A DNA stretch of 64,000 bases from an uncultured Treponema sp. (GTDB taxonomy: Bacteria; Spirochaetota; Spirochaetia; Treponematales; Treponemataceae), in NCBI GenBank assembly GCA_946411505.1, contig CAMKEG010000004.1, positions 124,001 through 188,000 on the forward strand, given 5' to 3'. This document shows, one piece after another, positions 59,200-64,000 of this stretch (position 1 is the stretch's first letter; the number at the start of each line of letters is the position of its first letter). A model generated the notes under the pieces. It was not told the origin of the DNA. It saw nothing but the letters and a program-made list of their open reading frames with translations, and did no database searches. The position numbers and the translations under genes were made by a program.

Positions 59200-60159
59200 A
59201 TGGATTATAAAGCGGCTAAAACTGCCAAACAGAGCGTAGTTTACTTTTTCATGGTTCTGTTTATTTTGATTGCTGTAATTCCCGTTTGGTTGATGCTTGT
59301 AAACGCCACAAGAACAACCGAGCAAATAAACGCCGGCGTGACATTGTTCCCCGGCAAAAGCCTCATCAACAACTGGAATATTTTGATTACGACCGGTTCG
59401 GGACTCAAGGTTGCCGCCGGCGGACGCTTGATTGACGAGCTTACAAAGCACGCCAAAGAGTATGCCGGAAAGTTCGCCAAAATCGGCGACTGGATTATCT
59501 TCTTCAAGGCCGGTAAATTCCAGATTTGGCAGGGCTTCCTTAACTCGGCCATCATCGCGATTTGCTCAACCGGATTGAACGTGTACTTCTCTTCTTTGAC
59601 AGCCTATGCCTTGCACGTATACCGCTTCAAGGGACGCGCCTTCATCTGGGCCTTCATCATGTTCGTTATGATGATTCCGGCTTCAATTTCGTTCGTCGGT
59701 TTCTATCAGTTCATGTCGAGCATCCACTTGGTTGACAGCTTCATTCCGTTGATTATTCCGGCAATCGCCAGCTCGGCCACCGTTTTGTTCATGCGACAGT
59801 ACATGGCTTCAGTTCTTTCTTTGGAATTGATTGACGCCGGCCGCATCGACGGAGCGGGCGAGTTTAGAATTTTCAACATGATTGTTCTTCCGATTATGTC
59901 GCCGGCCTTGGCCACCCAGTCAATCTTTGGCTTTGTTGGCTCTTGGAACAACTTTGTAACTCCTATGATTTTGCTCCAGACCGACAGCAAAAAGACTTTG
60001 CCGATTTTCGTTCAGTTGCTTCGCGGCGACATTTACCGAACGGAGTTCGGAGCCATCTACATGGGTATCGCCGTTTCTTTGATTCCGATTATCATCTTCT
60101 ACTGCTTCATGTCACGCTTCATCATCTCGGGCGTTTCAATGGGCGGCGTCAAAGAGTAA
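59200..60159 (+). CDS. ABC permease, MalG/UgpE-type
   Basis: 319 residues, six helices; EAA loop IDAGRIDGAGEFRIFNMIVLPIMSP. There is an insert of about 40 residues in the first periplasmic loop (GGRLIDELTKHAKEYAGKFAKIGDW). TAGGAGG precedes the ATG. No ATPase gene follows. A terminator lies 7 nt after its stop. Confidence 0.92.
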   Translation: MDYKAAKTAKQSVVYFFMVLFILIAVIPVWLMLVNATRTTEQINAGVTLFPGKSLINNWNILITTGSGLKVAAGGRLIDELTKHAKEYAGKFAKIGDWIIFFKAGKFQIWQGFLNSAIIAICSTGLNVYFSSLTAYALHVYRFKGRAFIWAFIMFVMMIPASISFVGFYQFMSSIHLVDSFIPLIIPAIASSATVLFMRQYMASVLSLELIDAGRIDGAGEFRIFNMIVLPIMSPALATQSIFGFVGSWNNFVTPMILLQTDSKKTLPIFVQLLRGDIYRTEFGAIYMGIAVSLIPIIIFYCFMSRFIISGVSMGGVKE

Positions 60160-60166
60160 TGGCGTT

Positions 60167-60196
60167 AAAAAAAACCGCGGCAGCGCGGTTTTTTTT
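60167..60196 (+). terminator. Terminator after the permease pair
   Basis: AACCGCG-N4-CGCGGTT flanked by A and T runs (60167-60196). Confidence 0.9.
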
Positions 60197-60279
60197 AGGC
60201 TTGCGAGTTTGCCCGTCATTTTCCATGGCAGGCAAACATCGCGGTTTTTGTTTAAAATTCCCATTTTGAGGAAAAAAAA

Positions 60280-61935
60280 GTGTCCAAAGCATTCAATCCT
60301 ATCTTGACCGGCTTTCACGCCGACCCTTCCATTTGTTATGTAAACGGCGAGTATTTTATAGCCAATTCAACTTTTGAATGGTATCCCGGAGTGGAGCTGC
60401 ATAGGTCAAAGGATTTGGTTCATTGGACAAGCGTTCCTTCTCCTTTGAGCGAGGAGCGCCTTTTGAATATGGCAGGAAACATTGAGTCCTGCGGAATTTG
60501 GGCGCCCTGCCTGTCATATTCTGAAGGAAAATTTTGGCTTATCTACACCAACGTCCGCTCTTGGAACGCGGGCCCTTGGAAGGACACTCCCAATTTTTTG
60601 ACTACGGCGGAAAATATCGAAGGCCCCTGGTCGGATCCGGTTTTCTTGAACGCTTCGGGCTTTGACCCGTCGATGTTCCACGACGACGACGGCCGCCACT
60701 GGTACCTTAACATGGAATGGGACTACCGCAAGGCTTGTGCAAACCACATCGACGGCGCGCCCCAGTTTACCGGCATCGTTTTGCAGGAATACAGCGCCAC
60801 AAAAAAGCGCCTTATCGGAAAGCCCAAAAAGATTTTTACCGGAAGCGACATTGGCTGCGTTGAGGGAACCCACCTTTACAAGAGGAACGGCTGGTATTAC
60901 ATAATTAGCGCGGAGGGCGGAACAAGCTACGAGCACGCGATAACAGTAGGCCGCTCACGAAGCGTCTTTGGCCCCTACGAGCTGCATCCGACAAATCCCT
61001 TGATTAGCGCGTACGGCCACCCGGAACTAAAAATCCAAAAAGCCGGCCACGGCCAATGGGCGGAAGGCGCCGACGGAAAGACATACTTGGTTTACCTTTG
61101 CGGCCGTCCCTTGCCGGGAACAAAAAACTGCCCGCTAGGCCGCGAAACTTCCTTTGCCGAAATAAAGTGGAAGGACGATTGGCCGTGGGTAATGCAAGCG
61201 GACGGCAGCCTTCAAAACACTCCGCCCGATTATGTTGAAGTTCCTGGAAGCGCGGAGCCTTTGCCCGGCGAAAAAGACCGCAATTTGGTGGGCAAGCGCG
61301 CCGACGAATATTGCCGCGTGACCAAATACACTTTTAACGACTTGGACTTTTTGGCCGACTTTAAGACCTTGCGGCTTCCGATTTTTGGAAAAAAGAGCAA
61401 GCGCTTTAGCATAAGCGCGCGAAAGGGCTTTTTGCGCATCGTCGGCGGCCAGTCGCCGATTTCAACCTTTGAGCAGGGAATTTTGTGCCGCCGCCAGACA
61501 GACTTTGTGTTTGAGGCGGAGACCAAGCTTTACTTTGAGCCGACTTACTTTCAGCATTTGGCCGGATTGACTTACCGCTACAGCGAGACAACCCAATACA
61601 ATTTGTGCGTTACCTACGACGAAGAGCTGGGAAAGGTGATTCAGTTCCAGTCATTCATGCTGGGCGACTACAGGGAAGGGCAAAAAATTGCGGTTCCCAA
61701 AGACGGCCCGCTTTGGCTTAAGGTGAGCGCCAACTACGACACGGCCGTGTTCTCCTATTCGCTTGACGGAAAGGCTTGGCGACAGATTAGGCCCTTGCTT
61801 GACGTCAACAAGCTGACCGACGAATACGGCGGAATGGGCTTTACGGGCGCCTTTGTCGGAATGTTCTGCGTTGACATGGCTGAATATTCCAACTACGCGG
61901 ACTTTGAATACTTTACCTACAGCAAGGACGTATGA
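60280..61935 (+). CDS. Glycoside hydrolase family 43, beta-xylosidase type
   Basis: 551 residues from a GTG with GAGGAAAA upstream. The five-bladed propeller has the GH43 triad: base D15 in GFHADPSI, pKa-modulating D129 in SGFDPSMF and acid E at about 195 in CVEGTHLY. The C-terminal ~200 residues form the beta-sandwich (DUF1349-like) domain of GH43 subfamily 11 xylosidases. There is no signal peptide, so it works in the cytosol on imported oligosaccharides, most likely releasing xylose from xylobiose and longer xylo-oligosaccharides; arabinofuranosidase activity is possible. Its stop overlaps the LacI gene by 4 bp. Confidence 0.92.
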   Translation: MSKAFNPILTGFHADPSICYVNGEYFIANSTFEWYPGVELHRSKDLVHWTSVPSPLSEERLLNMAGNIESCGIWAPCLSYSEGKFWLIYTNVRSWNAGPWKDTPNFLTTAENIEGPWSDPVFLNASGFDPSMFHDDDGRHWYLNMEWDYRKACANHIDGAPQFTGIVLQEYSATKKRLIGKPKKIFTGSDIGCVEGTHLYKRNGWYYIISAEGGTSYEHAITVGRSRSVFGPYELHPTNPLISAYGHPELKIQKAGHGQWAEGADGKTYLVYLCGRPLPGTKNCPLGRETSFAEIKWKDDWPWVMQADGSLQNTPPDYVEVPGSAEPLPGEKDRNLVGKRADEYCRVTKYTFNDLDFLADFKTLRLPIFGKKSKRFSISARKGFLRIVGGQSPISTFEQGILCRRQTDFVFEAETKLYFEPTYFQHLAGLTYRYSETTQYNLCVTYDEELGKVIQFQSFMLGDYREGQKIAVPKDGPLWLKVSANYDTAVFSYSLDGKAWRQIRPLLDVNKLTDEYGGMGFTGAFVGMFCVDMAEYSNYADFEYFTYSKDV

Positions 61936-62966
61936 TTACAATATATGATTTGGCGAAACAAACCGGTTTTTCCGCTCCGACAATTTCCAAGGCTCTTAAC
62001 GGCAATGGAAAGCTAAGCGAAGAAACGCGCCAAACCATTCTTGACGCCGCCAAAAAAGCCGGCTACACGGCCAACATGGCCGCAAAATCTTTGTCAACCA
62101 AACATTCAAGGCTTATCGGCGTAATTTTGGAAGACGTCTCGATGAAAAGGGGCTTTGAGCACCCGCTTTTTGGCGGTCTTTTGAACAAGTTCCGCAACGA
62201 GATTGAGATGGCCGGATACGACCTTTTGTTTCTTTCAAAGCACTTTAACGAAGGCATGTCCTACATAGACCATTGCCGCTACCGCGACGTGGAAGGAATC
62301 TTGATTGTAAACCCGATTGACGACGACGAGGAAATGAAGACCCTCGGCTCGTGCGGCATTCCTTGCGTAAGCACAAATGAATTTATCCCCGGCGTTTGCA
62401 CGGTTGTCACCGACAACGAGGATGCGGGCCGCACCGCCGCGCGCGTGCTTTACGACGCCGGCCACACAAAGGTTGGCTTTTTGGGAGCCCCCTTTAGGGA
62501 AAACTCGCCGGCGGCTTTGGAGCGCTTCAAGGGCTTTAAGTCGGAGCTGGTGTCTTATGGAAGCGACTTTGACGAGCGCTACATGGAAGTTTGCGACGCC
62601 TGGTGGGAAGGGGCCGGCTACGAGGGAATGAAAAGGCTTTGGGAGCGCTGCCCGGATTTGACGGCCGTTTTTGTGGTGTGCGACGCGCTGGCTTTTGGCG
62701 CGATGAAATATTTGCTTGAAATTGGAAAGTCCATTCCCGAAGACATAAGCGTGATAGGCTTTGACGACGACACGACTGTGCTTAAGGCCGCCCCGACCTT
62801 GTGCACTTTTAGGCAGGACAGGGACAGGATAGCGCAATTGGCCAGCGAGATGCTTTTGCAGGAAATCGCCGGCGTTCCAAGCCCTGAGATTGTCCGCGTT
62901 CCCGCCCAGTATGTGAACAGGTCCAGCGTGCGCCGCTTTAACCCGGCGCGCGAGATGGCTTATTAG
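61932..62966 (+). CDS. LacI-family regulator of the xylo-oligosaccharide locus
   Basis: 344 residues. HTH at the very N-terminus (TIYDLAKQTGFSAPTISKALNGNGKLSEETRQTILDAAKKAGYTANMAAKSL), then the sensor domain (LIGVILEDVSMKRGFEHPLFGGLL; VEGILIVNP; TVVTDNEDAGRTAARVLYDAGHTKVGFLGAP; GKSIPEDISVIGFDD). It overlaps the GH43 gene by 4 bp, so it is co-expressed with its probable target. The near palindrome at 56658 is the best operator candidate. It converges on the SIR2 gene with a 4-bp overlap of stops. Confidence 0.92.
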   Translation: MITIYDLAKQTGFSAPTISKALNGNGKLSEETRQTILDAAKKAGYTANMAAKSLSTKHSRLIGVILEDVSMKRGFEHPLFGGLLNKFRNEIEMAGYDLLFLSKHFNEGMSYIDHCRYRDVEGILIVNPIDDDEEMKTLGSCGIPCVSTNEFIPGVCTVVTDNEDAGRTAARVLYDAGHTKVGFLGAPFRENSPAALERFKGFKSELVSYGSDFDERYMEVCDAWWEGAGYEGMKRLWERCPDLTAVFVVCDALAFGAMKYLLEIGKSIPEDISVIGFDDDTTVLKAAPTLCTFRQDRDRIAQLASEMLLQEIAGVPSPEIVRVPAQYVNRSSVRRFNPAREMAY

Positions 62967-63700
62967 ACTTTTATTTGGCTGAACACTTTTCCGATTGAGT
63001 CGTGGATTACCAAATCGGCCTTGCTGTCCGCGGCGGTTTCCGATTTGTTTATCAAGACGATTTTGTTTCCCCTAAAATAATTTATCAGGCCGGCGGCGGG
63101 ATAGACCACAAGCGAGGTTCCGCCGATGATTAGGGTGTCGGCGGCGGCGATGGCTTGGACGGCTCCGTTTATGACGTTGTCGTCAAGGCCTTCTTCGTAA
63201 AGGACGACGTCGGGCTTTACAAGGCCGCCGCACTTTGTACAGCGGGGAAGGGAATCAGGAGAGCCGGCCGAGGCTGCGATAAAGTCTATGTCGTAGGGGG
63301 CGCCGCAGTCCATGCAAAAGTTTCGCAGGGTGGAGCCGTGCAGCTCGTAGATTTTTTGGCTTCCGGCGGCCTGGTGCAAGCCGTCTATGTTTTGAGTGAC
63401 GACGGCCAAAAGCTTTCCGGCCTTTTCAAGCTGGGCCAGCTTGTAGTGGGCCGCGTTGGGCTGGACTCCCTTTATAATGAGCTTTTCGCGGTAAAAGCGG
63501 TAGAATTCCTTGGGGTCGGAGTCAAAGAAAGAGCGGCTGATGATGGTTTCGGGCGGATACTTCCATTTTTGGCTGTAAAGGCCGTCCTGGCTTCTAAAGT
63601 CGGGGATTCCGCTTTCGGTGGAAACGCCGGCGCCTCCAAAAAAGACGATTTTGCTGGAACCGTCTATTATTTTTTGCAATTCCTCTATGTAATTGGACAT
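62963..63700 (-). CDS. cobB: SIR2-family NAD-dependent protein deacylase
   Basis: 245 residues. The sirtuin core is complete: FFGGAGVSTESGIPDFRS, TQNIDGLHQAAGS, ELHGS with the catalytic His, and two CxxC zinc ribbon pairs (CMDCG, CTKCG), then KPDVVLYEEGL and IGGTSLVVYPAAGLI. It removes acetyl or other acyl groups from lysines using NAD+. TATAAT ends 6 nt before the ATG, so it is probably leaderless. It is divergent from the TRAP receptor gene. Confidence 0.95.
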   Translation of the reverse strand: MSNYIEELQKIIDGSSKIVFFGGAGVSTESGIPDFRSQDGLYSQKWKYPPETIISRSFFDSDPKEFYRFYREKLIIKGVQPNAAHYKLAQLEKAGKLLAVVTQNIDGLHQAAGSQKIYELHGSTLRNFCMDCGAPYDIDFIAASAGSPDSLPRCTKCGGLVKPDVVLYEEGLDDNVINGAVQAIAAADTLIIGGTSLVVYPAAGLINYFRGNKIVLINKSETAADSKADLVIHDSIGKVFSQIKV

Positions 63701-63706
63701 GTAAAA

Positions 63707-63735
63707 ATTATAACATTATTTTAATGTTCAAGCAA
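63707..63735 (-). promoter_or_regulatory. Promoter of the SIR2 gene, leaderless
   Basis: Reverse strand TTGCTT, 17 bp, TATAAT, then 6 nt to the ATG at 63700. It shares the 72-bp divergent region with the TRAP receptor gene. Confidence 0.65.
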
Positions 63736-63771
63736 GAAAATTTATTATATAATATAATGTTAGGAGATTTT

Positions 63772-64000
63772 ATGCGGCGATCGCTGTTTGTTGTTTGCGC
63801 TTTAGTTGCAGTTGCCGGCGCTCTTGCGTCTTGTAAAAAGAGTTTGTTGGCGGACCGCGACGTCACGCTCGTCATGGCGGAGGTGAATCCCGCCGAAACC
63901 ATTGCCGGACAAATGGACCAGGCGTTCAAGCGGAAGGTTGAGGAGCTTAGCGAAGGCAACATCAAAGTGGACCTGCACTGTTCCGGCATACTGGGCGACG
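63772..64000 (+). CDS. TRAP transporter solute-binding lipoprotein (DctP-like), 3' end outside window
   Basis: The first 76 residues are present. A signal peptide ends in a lipobox (GALASC), followed by LVMAEVNPAETIAGQMDQAFKRKVEELSEGNIKVDLHCSGILGD, which is the start of a DctP-type receptor (the fold begins with a strand, a long helix and the G-x-LG-D pattern). TAGGAG precedes the ATG. It would bind a carboxylate or related ligand for a TRAP permease encoded further right. Confidence 0.85.
   Translation, partial: MRRSLFVVCALVAVAGALASCKKSLLADRDVTLVMAEVNPAETIAGQMDQAFKRKVEELSEGNIKVDLHCSGILGD

Noticed and set aside
50796..60159. Importers taken as maltose/maltodextrin systems from their MalEFG similarity
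   Set aside because: No amylase or maltodextrin enzyme is present; the linked enzymes are GH53 galactanase and GH43 xylosidase.

Overview
The window reads as chromosomal DNA of a host-associated, carbohydrate-degrading spirochaete, most likely a gut or rumen Treponema. This rests on the gene repertoire (PocR/EAL and GGDEF signalling, FGE-type lipoproteins, an OmpA-like envelope protein, TRAP and MalFG-type sugar importers, GH53 and GH43 enzymes). It is an inference, because no rRNA or other phylogenetic marker is present. Most of the window is moderately GC-rich with CGC/GCC-biased codons; about 33.5-44.8 kb is clearly AT-richer.

Layout. 0-1 kb: end of an RbsC/MglC-type sugar permease, then a 400-bp structured intergenic element. 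1-10 kb: AraC regulator, GGDEF/EAL protein, EF-P with an arginine-type tip loop, SpoU rRNA methylase, HtpG, and a reverse-strand operon (acyltransferase, ketoacyl-synthase-like protein, methyltransferase) resembling part of an aryl-polyene or related lipid pathway. 10-17 kb: DUF2400 protein carrying inserted repeats, lipoprotein, XRE regulator, RelB/DinJ-YoeB toxin-antitoxin pair, Hsp20, DUF308 protein, response regulator plus Hpt protein, and three tRNAs. 17-31.5 kb: AlkD-like protein, MATE pump, PocR/EAL pair, FGE lipoprotein, AraC regulator, lipid kinase, diguanylate cyclase, OmpA-like protein, DUF4160/DUF2442 pair and several small metabolic or unknown genes.

31.6-44.8 kb is a defence island. 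It holds an ATPase of the DUF4143 type, a truncated C5-methyltransferase, and then a tight operon: C5-methyltransferase, GHKL (MutL/MORC/Hsp90-fold) ATPase, Z1-domain ATPase, PD-(D/E)XK protein (DUF4420), McrB-like AAA+ ATPase, class II Fic protein and DUF2357/PD-(D/E)XK nuclease. Base composition switches inside the mcrB-like gene, so an AT-rich Z1 cassette appears to have replaced the front of an older methyltransferase-McrB-Fic-DUF2357 locus. Three tandem long palindromes of common design lie between fic and the DUF2357 gene.

44.8-49.4 kb: NUDIX hydrolase, 2H phosphoesterase, and a second reverse operon with two acyl carrier proteins, a membrane-anchored AMP-ligase and an EamA transporter, which probably works with the 7.7-10.2 kb operon. 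49.7-56.5 kb: galactan-utilisation locus (LacI regulator, binding lipoprotein, two permeases, GH53 endo-galactanase). 56.7-63 kb: probable xylo-oligosaccharide locus (binding lipoprotein, two permeases, GH43, LacI regulator). Neither importer has a local ATPase. The end holds a SIR2 deacylase and the start of a TRAP binding protein.

Across the window many genes have a -10 box ending only about 6 nt before the start codon, which suggests frequent leaderless transcription. Intergenic spaces hold several families of dispersed hairpin repeats, and some short repeats lie inside coding sequences.
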